Part shown: positions 24,711-32,331 of the stretch, in pieces
How positions within the stretch are numbered: the stretch's first letter is position 1
How the letters are laid out: each line of letters starts with the position of its first letter
Assembly: GCA_045540055.1 (NCBI GenBank)
Contig: JAZQGO010000025.1
Span: forward strand, 1 to 64,000
Origin: SIG565 sp045540055
GTDB lineage: Bacteria > Bacillota > Clostridia > Oscillospirales > Acutalibacteraceae
Direction of reading: 5' to 3'
DNA length: 64,000 bases
The notes under the pieces: model-generated
Seen by the model: only the letters and a program-made list of their open reading frames with translations
What the model was told of the DNA's origin: nothing
Database searches by the model: none
Made by a program: the position numbers and the translations under genes

Positions 24711-24739
24711 ATATTATGCTGAAACAGCGAAAAATATTA
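24711..24739 (-). promoter_or_regulatory. Sigma-E-like sporulation promoter upstream of bofA
   Basis: On the reverse strand TAATATT (24733-24739) and CATAATAT (24711-24718) are 14 bases apart, close to the mother-cell sigma-E pattern (ATATT-14-CATACAAT). It lies 26 bases upstream of the bofA start. The -35 is at the edge of the rhaA terminator. AT-rich sequence makes chance matches possible. Confidence 0.45.
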
Positions 24740-24766
24740 AAAGCAGTCCAAAAGGACTGCTTTTAC
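24738..24766 (-). terminator. Terminator after rhaA
   Basis: AAAAGCAGTCC pairs with GGACTGCTTTT around a 4-base loop, immediately after the rhaA stop codon on the reverse strand, followed by an AT-rich run. Confidence 0.85.
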
Positions 24767-24767
24767 T

Positions 24768-26006
24768 TTATCTCTTTAAGAGAACTTCTTTTTCATATTC
24801 TCTTACAATATTTAACCATTCGTTATCACTCGGTACGCCCGACTGCTTGCAGAACTCATCCCACACCTCGCCTAACGGATAGGTTTTAACCTGCTCCTGC
24901 AGTACCATAAGCGAGGTATAGTCCATATCATCCTGCATCTTTGCAAGTGCGGCATTGGGTGATAAAAGTGCATAAAGTAATGCCTTTTGTGCGTTGCGCA
25001 TACCCACAATCCAAGCGGCGACACGGTTGATTGACGCATCAAAATAGTCAAGCGCTATAAGAACTCTGTCAAGCGCATTGTTACGCACGATTTCCTTCAT
25101 AATCTCTCTTGTTTCATCATCAAATAAAACAACGTGGTCGCTATCCCAACGAACAGGACGTGAAACGTGAAGCGCAACCTTGTCGTTAAAGAGTAGCATT
25201 GAGGAAATTTTATCCGAAACATATTCGGTTGGATGATAATGACCGTTATCCATAAGCGGTGTGATGTTATTTTTAGCAGAATAGCTGATATAAAATTCGC
25301 TTGAACCGACTGTATAGGATTCAACACCGATACCGAAAACCTTTGATTCAAGTGTAACAATTACCTTGTTTTTATCATATTCGGTCTCAAAAATCTTATC
25401 GAGAGAAGCCTTAAGACGTGCACGAGGAGCCAAGCGGTCGGCAGGAATATCCTTAAGGCCGTCGGGTACCCAAATATTCATAACGGTGGGTTTACCCAGC
25501 TCATCGGCAAAATATTCCGAAATTTTTATACAAGCAATACAGTGTCTGATCCAGAATTCACGAATTTCCTTATCGGGATGAGATAAGGTCATTCCGTCAG
25601 CCTTTGGATGTGAGAAACAGGTCGGGTTAAAGTCAAGACCTACACCATGCTTTTTAGCGAACTCAACCCACTTTTTAAAGTGCTTAGGCTCTAAAGCATC
25701 ACGGTCTGCCCACTCGCCGCCCTCAAAAATAGGATAGCAAGCATGAAGATTGATTTTATGAGTACCTGGAATTAAGGACATTGCCTTTTCAATGTCTGCC
25801 ATCAGCTCCTGCGGTGTGGTGGCACGACCGGGATAATTACCCGTAGTCTGAATACCGCCCGTCAAGTCTCCGACCGTGTCAAAACCGATAACGTCGTCAC
25901 CCTGCCAACAATGCATTGAAATTGATACATTTTTAAGTGTATCAATGGCCTTGTCTGTATCTATACCTAAAGCGGCATACTTGTTTTTTGCTTCAATATA
26001 AGACAT
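24768..26006 (-). CDS. rhaA: L-rhamnose isomerase
   Basis: This 412-residue cytoplasmic enzyme converts L-rhamnose to L-rhamnulose. Diagnostic stretches are ISMHCWQGDDVIGFD, GGIQTTGNYPGRA, KINLHACYPIFEGG, LDFNPTCFSHPKADG, ESKVFGIGVESYTVGSSEFY, PLMDNGHYHPTEYVSDKISS and HVSRPVRWDSDHVV, which carry the metal-binding Glu, Asp and His residues of the family. The length is typical. AGGAG precedes the start. rhaB lies 23 bp upstream on the same strand, so the two enzymes form a small catabolic operon. Rhamnulose-1-phosphate aldolase, a transporter and an AraC-type regulator are not present here. Confidence 0.97.
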   Translation of the reverse strand: MSYIEAKNKYAALGIDTDKAIDTLKNVSISMHCWQGDDVIGFDTVGDLTGGIQTTGNYPGRATTPQELMADIEKAMSLIPGTHKINLHACYPIFEGGEWADRDALEPKHFKKWVEFAKKHGVGLDFNPTCFSHPKADGMTLSHPDKEIREFWIRHCIACIKISEYFADELGKPTVMNIWVPDGLKDIPADRLAPRARLKASLDKIFETEYDKNKVIVTLESKVFGIGVESYTVGSSEFYISYSAKNNITPLMDNGHYHPTEYVSDKISSMLLFNDKVALHVSRPVRWDSDHVVLFDDETREIMKEIVRNNALDRVLIALDYFDASINRVAAWIVGMRNAQKALLYALLSPNAALAKMQDDMDYTSLMVLQEQVKTYPLGEVWDEFCKQSGVPSDNEWLNIVREYEKEVLLKR

Positions 26007-26029
26007 AACTATATCTCCTCGTATATTTA

Positions 26030-27430
26030 TTAATTTTCAAATCTTGTGAGCTTTGAAGACGCTGCAATACAGCGTCTTGCAGCCTTAAGGTCGGCAAGGT
26101 CACCGTTAGCAATCATTTGAACTGCCAAGTTACCGATAGCAGTCGCCTCTGACGGACCTGCAATTACGGTTTTGCCTGTGTATTTAGCGGTAAGACTGTT
26201 AAGATATTCGTCCTTTGAGCCACCGCCTACAATATGTATAGTATCATATTTTTGACCTGTTAGTGCTTCAATTTCTTCGCAGGCATTCTTATAGCAAACC
26301 GCAAGACTGTTGTAAATAACAGCGGCAATTTCGCCAACCGTTTCTGGCACCTTCTGACCCGAAGTGGCGCAAGCGATCTTTACAGCCTCAATCATACTGT
26401 CGGGCGCTAAGAACATATCGTCCTGACAGTTAACAATTGACTTAATATCTGCCGCCATAGCCTGCTGACAAATTGCATCAAAGGAATATTTATTATCCCA
26501 TTCCTTTTTAACCGACTGTAGCATCCAAAGTCCCATAATGTTTTTAAGATAACGGAAGCGGTAATCATAACCGCCCTCGTTAGTGAGGTTGGCTTTACGG
26601 CTTCCTTCCGAACAATTTGCCTTCTTAATTTCGGTGCCGAGTAGTGACCAAGTACCAGAGCTTATATATAGCGCAGTATCTTCCTCGACAGGTACCGCCA
26701 CAACGGCAGAGCCTGTATCGTGTGTTGCGGGTAATACAACCGACGCATTAAAGCCGACCTTAGCGGCAATATCAGCAGTCAGAGGCCCTACAACCGTACC
26801 GGGCTTGCAAATCTTTTGGAAAATTCTTCTCGGATAGCCCAGTTTATCAATAAGCTCATAATTCCAATCCTTTGTTTCGGGGTCAACGAGTTGCGAAGTT
26901 GTACATTCGGTGTATTCGGCATTTTTTTCGCCCGTAAGCACAAAGGTCAGATATTCAGGTATCATAAGCATTGCCTGTGCTTTTTCAAGCTGTTCGGGAT
27001 TTTGCTTCTTTAACGCCATTAACTGATAAATGGTGTTGTACTTCTGCTTTTGAATACCCGAAATATAATAAAGCTCCTCTTCACTGTAAAATTCGCCAAT
27101 ATACTTTTCCATACCATTGGTACGGGAATCTCTGTAACCAACAACATCACCGATGATTTCATCATTTTCATCAAGCAGCGCAAAGTCAACACCCCAGGTG
27201 TCGATACCGATGGTTGCCGGTATCTTACCTATTTCACTGCATTTCTTAATGCCGTTGATAACTTCATTCTTAAGGTTTTCGATGTCCCAACATAAATGAC
27301 CGTCAATCTTATTCAGTCCGTTAGAAAAGCGGTAGATTTCTTCGGTTTTAATTTTACCGTTTTCAAGACTTCCTAAAATGTGACGACCACTGGAAGCACC
27401 TATGTCTATTGCTAAATAATACGTAGGCAT
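26030..27430 (-). CDS. rhaB: L-rhamnulokinase
   Basis: This 466-residue FGGY-family kinase phosphorylates L-rhamnulose. The N-terminal phosphate-binding loop AIDIGASSGRHILG, IGIDTWGVDFALLDEN, LVLPATHDTGSAVVAVP, SSGTWSLLGTE and the ATP-binding HIVGGGSKDEYLNSLTA are all present in the expected order. The FGGY subfamily with TWGVDFALLD and YRDSRTNGM is typical of RhaB. The start follows AGGAGG. The next gene, rhaA, starts 23 bp after its stop codon. The upstream region is AT-rich without a clear promoter or regulator site. Confidence 0.96.
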   Translation of the reverse strand: MPTYYLAIDIGASSGRHILGSLENGKIKTEEIYRFSNGLNKIDGHLCWDIENLKNEVINGIKKCSEIGKIPATIGIDTWGVDFALLDENDEIIGDVVGYRDSRTNGMEKYIGEFYSEEELYYISGIQKQKYNTIYQLMALKKQNPEQLEKAQAMLMIPEYLTFVLTGEKNAEYTECTTSQLVDPETKDWNYELIDKLGYPRRIFQKICKPGTVVGPLTADIAAKVGFNASVVLPATHDTGSAVVAVPVEEDTALYISSGTWSLLGTEIKKANCSEGSRKANLTNEGGYDYRFRYLKNIMGLWMLQSVKKEWDNKYSFDAICQQAMAADIKSIVNCQDDMFLAPDSMIEAVKIACATSGQKVPETVGEIAAVIYNSLAVCYKNACEEIEALTGQKYDTIHIVGGGSKDEYLNSLTAKYTGKTVIAGPSEATAIGNLAVQMIANGDLADLKAARRCIAASSKLTRFEN

Positions 27431-27499
27431 ATTGCCACCTCCTAATATATCAAATATATAATACTATAAATTACCATAAAAATCTATAGTTTTGATAAA

Positions 27500-27584
27500 A
27501 AAATAAAAAAGACCACAACCGAATTTGATATGCACCCAAAAAGTGTCTAAACTTTTGGGTGCACTTCAGTTAACGGTTATGGTC
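27500..27584 (-). terminator. Nested double hairpin terminator after the DUF4097 gene
   Basis: An outer stem (27511-27521 with 27574-27584, one mismatch) encloses an inner stem GCACCCAAAA/TTTTGGGTGC. On the reverse strand a run of T (from the A-tract at 27500-27510) follows. It starts six bases after the stop codon of the gene at 27590. Confidence 0.85.
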
Positions 27585-27589
27585 ACAAT

Positions 27590-28552
27590 TTATGCTATTT
27601 CTATTTTTATATCTCCCGTATCAGTGGTGATTTCGCATCTGCCACCGGTTAATGTTTTGGGCACATCGACACTACCTGTATCGGTTTGAACTATAAACAC
27701 CTTATCGGCAAGTAAAGTACCGATAACATCGCCCGTATCGGTTTTGATGAAAATCTCGGTGGCATTGGCGCCTTTAAGCTTTACATCGCCTGTACTTCTC
27801 GTAAGAGAAAACTTTTCTTTGGCAATCACATTTTCCAAATAAACATCGCCTGTATTTCCGCTTGATATAAGATTTTTGCACTTGGTATCGGTTATGTTTA
27901 TCTTACCAGTGGAAACGCCTATTTTCACATCAGCCTCGCAAATAACATTAGAAACGGTCACATCACCCGTAGAAGCAGAAATATCAAGCGCACCTGCGGA
28001 TATGTTTTCAACTTGAATATCGCCGGTAGTAGCCTTTATTTTAATCAAATCTGTAGCAGAGGCGAAGCATTTTACATCACCTGTGCTTAATGAAACATCA
28101 ACATCTACAAACTTAAAATCTTTCGGTATTTCAATATCTGCGGTACTTTCTTTAATTAAAAGTGAAATGTATTCGGATTTCGGAAGATAAACTGTTATTT
28201 TTGGTGAAGTAAAGTTAATACCTATATAGTCATACCAAGATCTTTCATCAATCATATAGATAACAAGCGTATTTTCGTGAACGGTGACAGAATGTTTTGT
28301 TTTTTTCTCCTCATAACATTCAATTCTACATTTTCCGTCATCTGATAATGCAAAAACAATATCTGAAGTGTCAGTTTTAATAGATAGATTATTGAATTCT
28401 TCGTTTATTTCATAAGTATTCATTTCGAATTTTTTTGTGCTTAATTTACTAAAATCCCATTTAAGCATTGTCATTAGACCTCCAAAAATTACACATCCAA
28501 CCAACACAAGAGAAGTCGCTATAACAAGCCATATTTTCGCTGTTTTACTCAT
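27590..28552 (-). CDS. DUF4097-type beta-solenoid protein with N-terminal membrane anchor
   Basis: This 320-residue protein has a single N-terminal hydrophobic segment (IWLVIATSLVLVGCVIFGGLMTM), so it is membrane-anchored with the rest probably outside. The rest is a repetitive beta-solenoid of the DUF4097 type: STGDVKCF, TTGDIQVENI, STGDVTVSN, STGKINITD, NTGDVYLENV, STGDVKLKG, DTGDVIGTL, DTGSVDV, DTGDIKIE. Each turn shows the STGDV pattern. This family is often linked to cell-envelope stress circuits and HAAS/PadR modules. It overlaps the upstream HAAS-domain gene by one base and forms the last gene of a three-gene operon. The ligand and partner are unknown. Confidence 0.88.
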   Translation of the reverse strand: MSKTAKIWLVIATSLVLVGCVIFGGLMTMLKWDFSKLSTKKFEMNTYEINEEFNNLSIKTDTSDIVFALSDDGKCRIECYEEKKTKHSVTVHENTLVIYMIDERSWYDYIGINFTSPKITVYLPKSEYISLLIKESTADIEIPKDFKFVDVDVSLSTGDVKCFASATDLIKIKATTGDIQVENISAGALDISASTGDVTVSNVICEADVKIGVSTGKINITDTKCKNLISSGNTGDVYLENVIAKEKFSLTRSTGDVKLKGANATEIFIKTDTGDVIGTLLADKVFIVQTDTGSVDVPKTLTGGRCEITTDTGDIKIEIA

Positions 28553-29151
28553 TATGCTTCCCCCTTTTTAATAAAGCAGCTTTTAATCCATATTGCAAGT
28601 TTCTTTGTAAGTATCAAAATACCGTTTGTTGCCGCCTTGCATCCGTAGAACATATAAACAGAAAGTCCTGCACAAACGATTCCTGCGCCAATCATAGCAA
28701 TTCCCGCAAGAACGTTATCGCTACAGGCAAATACAATACCTGCTACAACGCTACCAAATGCACAGCCAATGAGCGAACCGAAAACAGCCCACAAGCAAAT
28801 TGTCACAGACCACAGTATGACATAAAGCGAAAAAATTACAGCAAATGCGGCTATCAAAAGAGAAAGCCGTATTGGCAAGCCGAGTGCAAGAAGTACGACT
28901 TCCCACGCTTTTAGCCGTCTTTTTAGGGTTATCCTTTCTTTTGCGAATTTGGTAAGAGGAATGTCAGCTACTACCTGTGAAACTATTTCATCAACAGATC
29001 CAACTGCCAAAACTGCTTCCTCCTCCGAAAAACCTTCTTCCATTCCGTCCTCGATCATCTCTTCATAAAAAGTCAAACGTTCCTCTATATCTCTCGGCGG
29101 CAATCCGGACAATCTTTTGCGCAACTGCACAAGAAATTCTTGTTTACTCAT
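28552..29151 (-). CDS. HAAS/DUF1700-domain membrane protein
   Basis: This 199-residue protein starts with the HAAS domain (EFLVQLRKRLSGLPPRDIEERLTFYEEMIEDGMEEG...EEAVLAVGSVDEIV), a helical signalling domain also known as DUF1700, at residues about 3-60. About three to four transmembrane segments follow (LLIAAFAVIFSLYVILWSV, ICLWAVFGSLIGCAFGSV, GIAMIGAGIVCAGLSVYMF). HAAS proteins typically partner with PadR regulators and DUF4097 proteins. Here PadR is four bases upstream and DUF4097 overlaps downstream. The start follows AAGGAGG. A precise function is not established. Confidence 0.9.
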   Translation of the reverse strand: MSKQEFLVQLRKRLSGLPPRDIEERLTFYEEMIEDGMEEGFSEEEAVLAVGSVDEIVSQVVADIPLTKFAKERITLKRRLKAWEVVLLALGLPIRLSLLIAAFAVIFSLYVILWSVTICLWAVFGSLIGCAFGSVVAGIVFACSDNVLAGIAMIGAGIVCAGLSVYMFYGCKAATNGILILTKKLAIWIKSCFIKKGEA

Positions 29152-29155
29152 GTGC

Positions 29156-29464
29156 CTAATCCTCCTTAGTTACAAATTGATATATAGATAAGATTTCCTT
29201 CCACTCGTCCTTGAAATCTAAAATGCGTTTGAGTCCCTCATCAGTAATGTGATAATACTTTCGCAGTCTGCCACCGTGTTCGACCGTGCGAACGGTCAAC
29301 ATATTAGCTGATTCCAGGCGCTTCAAAATGGTATATAAGGTTGATTCAGAAAGCTTAATATACGGCTTCATATCCTTAATAATCTTATAGCCATATGAAT
29401 CTTCGCTCTTAATTGCTGCTAATACGCAGACATCCAAGAGACCTCGTTTTAACTGAACGTCCAT
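29156..29464 (-). CDS. PadR-family transcriptional regulator
   Basis: This 102-residue protein is a winged-helix regulator of the short PadR subfamily: KRGLLDVCVLAAIKSEDSYGYKIIKDM, then SESTLYTILKRLESANMLTVRT, then HGGRLRKYYHITDEGLKRI, and a C-terminal dimer helix. It begins a three-gene operon with HAAS and DUF4097 genes that overlap or lie within four bases. GAGGAGG precedes the ATG. A promoter and an overlapping palindrome upstream indicate autorepression. The sensed signal is probably membrane or envelope stress, by analogy with such operons. Confidence 0.93.
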   Translation of the reverse strand: MDVQLKRGLLDVCVLAAIKSEDSYGYKIIKDMKPYIKLSESTLYTILKRLESANMLTVRTVEHGGRLRKYYHITDEGLKRILDFKDEWKEILSIYQFVTKED

Positions 29465-29484
29465 ACTATACCTCCTCTTGTATA

Positions 29485-29517
29485 ATACATCATATCACGA
29501 AGTATTGTTTTCGTCAA
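29485..29517 (-). promoter_or_regulatory. Promoter and overlapping PadR-type operator
   Basis: On the reverse strand TTGACG (29512-29517) and TATGAT (29489-29494) are 17 bases apart. The imperfect palindrome 29485-29505, framed by ATAC and GTAT, covers the -10 element, as expected for autorepression by PadR. The regulator ATG lies 21 bp downstream. Confidence 0.7.
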
Positions 29518-29589
29518 TGGGTTGTGTAAAAATATAAATTAGACCAACAATTATAGAACTAGCAGCCACTTGTTCAAGAGGCCTATATA

Positions 29590-29626
29590 AAAAAATAAAC
29601 CGCAACCAAATAATTGATTGCGGTTT
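29590..29626 (-). terminator. Terminator after tRNA-Pro
   Basis: AAACCGCAA (29597-29605) pairs with TTGCGGTTT (29618-29626) and a T-run follows on the reverse strand, directly behind the encoded CCA. Confidence 0.88.
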
Positions 29627-29703
29627 GGTCCGAGTGACTAGAGTCGAACTAGCGGCCTCTTGAACCCCATTCAAGCGCTCATACCAAACTGAGCTACACC
29701 CGG
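29626..29703 (-). tRNA. tRNA-Pro (GGG)
   Basis: On the reverse strand, acceptor CCGGGTG pairs with CACTCGG (one G-T pair), the D-arm reads AGCTCAGTTTGGTATGAGC, the anticodon stem CTTGA/TCAAG encloses ATGGGGT (anticodon GGG), and the T-loop is TTCGACT. CCA is encoded. Length is 78 bases. The acceptor and T-stem pairs are weaker than usual (G-T pairs). Confidence 0.88.
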
Positions 29704-29767
29704 AAAGCAAAATCTATAATACCACTAATTTATCAAAAAATCAAGTGCTAAATTTCACTTTTATAAA

Positions 29768-30952
29768 TTACTTTTTAATTACCTCTAAAAGTTCTGCAAC
29801 CTTATCGGTCTTTTCCCAAGGTAAATCAAGGTCGGTTCTGCCCATATGACCGTAAGCGGCAGTATCAAAATAAATCGGGCGGCGAAGGTCAAGCTTTTCT
29901 ATAATTGCAGCGGGACGCAGGTCAAATACCCTTTGAACAGCCATAGCAATTTTTGAATCTGACACCTTGCCTGTGCCGAATGTATCGACCATTACAGATA
30001 CAGGCTTTGCAACACCGATAGCATAAGCCAACTGAATTTCACATTTTTTGGCAATACCTGCCGCTACAACGTTTTTAGCAACATAGCGTGCGGCATATGC
30101 GGCACTTCTATCTACCTTTGTCGGATCCTTACCCGAAAAGGCGCCGCCACCATGTCTTGCGGCACCACCATAGGTGTCAACAATTATTTTACGACCCGTA
30201 AGACCTGTATCACCGTGAGGACCGCCTATAACGAAACGGCCTGTCGGGTTAATGTAATATTTTGTAGAATCGTCTATAAGGTTTTGCGGAATAATCGGCT
30301 TAATAACATATTTGAGAATATCCTCACGTAAGGTTTCGAGTGAAATATCGGCGCTATGCTGACTTGAAACAACCACAGAGTCAACACGGATTGGCGCACC
30401 GTTTACATATTCAACCGTAACCTGAGTTTTACCGTCGGGACGCAGATATGTAAGTGTACCGTCTTTTCTTACATCGGTAAGTCTTTTAGCCATCTTATGA
30501 GCAAGCGAGATGGTCAAAGGCATTAACTCCTCGGTTTCGTTGCAGGCGAAGCCGAACATCATACCCTGATCGCCTGCACCATGAAGATTATATTCATCCT
30601 CTTCACCGCTTTTAAGCTCTAATGACCTATCGACGCCCATCGCAATATCACTTGACTGTTTATCAAGCGTTATATTGACTTTACAGGTGTTACCGTTAAA
30701 ACCGATATCATCGCTGTCATAACCAATACCGCAAATCACCTTACGGATAATCTCCTCAAAATCCACCTGTGCCGTTGTTGTTATTTCACCCATCACATTT
30801 ATAATGTCGGTGCTGGCAAAGCTCTCACACGCAACACGGGCGTTTTTATCCTGCGCAATAATTGCGTCAAGCACCGCATCAGAAACGCAGTCGCAAACCT
30901 TGTCGGGATGTCCCTCGGTTACCGACTCAGAAGTAAATAAAAACCTATTCAT
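29768..30952 (-). CDS. metK: S-adenosylmethionine synthetase
   Basis: This 394-residue cytoplasmic enzyme makes SAM from methionine and ATP. It has the N-terminal TSESVTEGHPDKVCDCVSDAVLDA, the P-loop-like GAGDQGMMFGFACNETEELMP, FVIGGPHGDTGLTGRKIIVDTYGG and RHGGGAFSGKDPTKVDRSAAYAAR. The start is at 30952 (MNRFLFTSE), where GGAGG lies ten bases upstream; an in-frame stretch of 19 codons before it overlaps the riboswitch terminator and is not coding. Expression is controlled by the adjacent SAM-I riboswitch, so high SAM stops transcription. It appears to be a single-gene unit, ending just upstream of tRNA-Pro. Confidence 0.97.
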   Translation of the reverse strand: MNRFLFTSESVTEGHPDKVCDCVSDAVLDAIIAQDKNARVACESFASTDIINVMGEITTTAQVDFEEIIRKVICGIGYDSDDIGFNGNTCKVNITLDKQSSDIAMGVDRSLELKSGEEDEYNLHGAGDQGMMFGFACNETEELMPLTISLAHKMAKRLTDVRKDGTLTYLRPDGKTQVTVEYVNGAPIRVDSVVVSSQHSADISLETLREDILKYVIKPIIPQNLIDDSTKYYINPTGRFVIGGPHGDTGLTGRKIIVDTYGGAARHGGGAFSGKDPTKVDRSAAYAARYVAKNVVAAGIAKKCEIQLAYAIGVAKPVSVMVDTFGTGKVSDSKIAMAVQRVFDLRPAAIIEKLDLRRPIYFDTAAYGHMGRTDLDLPWEKTDKVAELLEVIKK

Positions 30953-30966
30953 ATAAGCTACCTCCA

Positions 30967-30994
30967 AAATAAAAACCGCTCCGAAAAGAAGCAG
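30967..30994 (-). terminator. SAM-riboswitch expression-platform terminator before metK
   Basis: On the reverse strand CTGCTTC pairs with GGAGCGG (G-T pairs allowed) around a short loop, followed by TTTTTATTTT, just before the metK ribosome site. Confidence 0.7.
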
Positions 30995-31003
30995 CATTAA
31001 AAA

Positions 31004-31101
31004 CCTCATCTTTCGGATATTTCCGCAGGATTTGGCACCTTAAAGAAACCTTTAGGTTGCCGGGCTTCACAGGGCCTGTCCCTCTGCCACTCTTGATAAG
31101 G
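31004..31101 (-). promoter_or_regulatory. SAM-I (S-box) riboswitch
   Basis: On the reverse strand the hallmark elements appear in order: CTTATCAAGAGTGGCAGAGG, GGACAGGCCC, TGAAGCCCGGCAACC, GGTGCCAAATCCTGC and GAAAGATGAGG. It lies directly upstream of a terminator and metK, which is regulated by SAM in many Firmicutes. Confidence 0.96.
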
Positions 31102-31132
31102 AAAATATTTAATTGAAATATATTGCTTTATG

Positions 31133-31161
31133 ATTATATGATATTCGACACAAATTGTCAA
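31133..31161 (-). promoter_or_regulatory. Consensus promoter of the metK transcript
   Basis: On the reverse strand TTGACA (31156-31161), 17 bases, then TATAAT (31133-31138), about 32 bases upstream of the SAM riboswitch. It sits in the 3' flank of the ribU gene. Confidence 0.92.
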
Positions 31162-31169
31162 GAAATAAT

Positions 31170-31754
31170 TTAATTTCTCTTAAGAATTGGTGATATTTTT
31201 TTATAGATAAGGAAACAAATTATTGAGTCAATAATTCCCTTTGCTGCGGTAAAAGGTAAATTGAAAATGATTAACGCTTCAAACATACCATTAACCGATG
31301 GTAGAATTGTTTGATAAAATGACAAAATTACATCTTTAGGCATCAACAAAACATAATAAATGGGGTATACGATAAAAAAGTTTATCAGCACACACGCCAC
31401 ACCCATTGAAACGGAGCCTGAAATTGACGCAATAAGTGCACCCTTACGACTTTTATTATATTTATAAATAATTCCTGCAACTGCTACAAAAACTGCACCC
31501 ATAAGAAAATTCGCCAATTCTCCTACCCCTGCGGTATTCGTAAAGAAAAGATGAATTGCATTTTTAATAAAACAAACCAATACGCCGAAAACTGGACCGT
31601 ATGCAAACGATGCAATAAGTGCGGGCAACTCCGAAAAATCGAATTTTATAAATGCAGGCATAAATGGCAACGAAAATTCGAGCATCATAAGTACAAAGCC
31701 TAACGCCCCAAGCAATGATGAAACCGTAATAGCCCTTAAATTTACTTTTTTCAT
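31170..31754 (-). CDS. ribU: ECF-type riboflavin transporter substrate-binding subunit
   Basis: This 194-residue membrane protein is the S-component that captures riboflavin for the ECF importer. It has about five to six transmembrane segments; the typical N terminus RAITVSSLLGALGFVLMMLEFSLPFMP with KFDFSELPALIASFAYGPVFG, and VGELANFLMG, are RibU signatures. The start is at 31754 (MKKVNLRAITV), with GGAG upstream; a frame extending 39 codons further runs through the FMN riboswitch and is non-coding. The FMN riboswitch and terminator immediately upstream confirm the vitamin. The shared ECF ATPase and EcfT are not in this window. Confidence 0.95.
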   Translation of the reverse strand: MKKVNLRAITVSSLLGALGFVLMMLEFSLPFMPAFIKFDFSELPALIASFAYGPVFGVLVCFIKNAIHLFFTNTAGVGELANFLMGAVFVAVAGIIYKYNKSRKGALIASISGSVSMGVACVLINFFIVYPIYYVLLMPKDVILSFYQTILPSVNGMFEALIIFNLPFTAAKGIIDSIICFLIYKKISPILKRN

Positions 31755-31764
31755 AATATCACTC

Positions 31765-31803
31765 CAAAAAATAAACCCCGATAATAATATCGGGGTAAAA
31801 ATT
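31765..31803 (-). terminator. FMN-riboswitch expression-platform terminator before ribU
   Basis: On the reverse strand ACCCCGATA pairs with TATCGGGGT and a T-rich run follows, between the FMN aptamer and the ribU ribosome site. Confidence 0.88.
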
Positions 31804-31815
31804 ACTATTATATAT

Positions 31816-31925
31816 AATCTTCTTGCATCCGGACTATACCGTCGGCTTTGGAATTTCACCAAATCAACCAAAAAGGCTCGCGGGCTATACCGCCGGTGGA
31901 GAATTTCACTCCGCCCCGAAGATAT
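31816..31925 (-). promoter_or_regulatory. FMN riboswitch (RFN element)
   Basis: On the reverse strand the sequence reads ATCTTCGGGGCGGAGTGAAA, TTCTCCACCGGCGGTATAGC, CCGCGAGCC, GGTGAAATTCC, GACGGTATAGTCCGGATGCA and AGAAGAT, the near-invariant RFN sequence set. Its 5' end abuts the stop codon of the upstream DUF1294 gene at 31925. Confidence 0.97.
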
Positions 31926-32242
31926 TAAATTGTATAACCTGATGGATGAGGTATTGATAGTACACCAAAATGGAATAATAAAATAATAATTGCTACCTGC
32001 ACAATTATTATTACGGGTAGGCCTATCATAAACCTCTTATGCCTTGTTTTATGGTGCACCGACAACATTGTTATGTACATAAGCGATGAACCACCCATAA
32101 TGGCAATAAAGAAAAGTAATCTTTCTTGCACACGCCAACGGTGCCTACGTGAAGCCTTTTTATCGGCGAGCGTTAGTGCCATTGCTATTATATTAACTGC
32201 GACTAAATAAAAGAATATATATTTAATCAAAACAATCACCAA
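31925..32242 (-). CDS. DUF1294-family small membrane protein
   Basis: This 105-residue protein has three to four hydrophobic segments. Its features match DUF1294: an N-terminal IKYIFFYLVAVNIIAMALTLADKKASRR, then WRVQERLLFFIAIMGGSSLMYITML, then HHKTRHKRFMIGLP (the HKTRH-F pattern). Function is unknown. The stop codon touches the FMN riboswitch, so this gene and ribU might be read as one transcript, with the riboswitch acting internally. Only a weak ribosome site is visible before its start. Confidence 0.85.
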   Translation of the reverse strand: MVIVLIKYIFFYLVAVNIIAMALTLADKKASRRHRWRVQERLLFFIAIMGGSSLMYITMLSVHHKTRHKRFMIGLPVIIIVQVAIIILLFHFGVLSIPHPSGYTI

Positions 32243-32331
32243 GCAATATTATACAACAATAATATCTAATTTGCAAGGGTGATTATTGCACCGATTTTCC
32301 ACCACCGACAAAGATATAATACATTTATTTT

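Noticed and set aside
30953..31009. metK N-terminal extension
   Set aside because: It overlaps the SAM riboswitch terminator, and the family start plus GGAGG lies at 30952.
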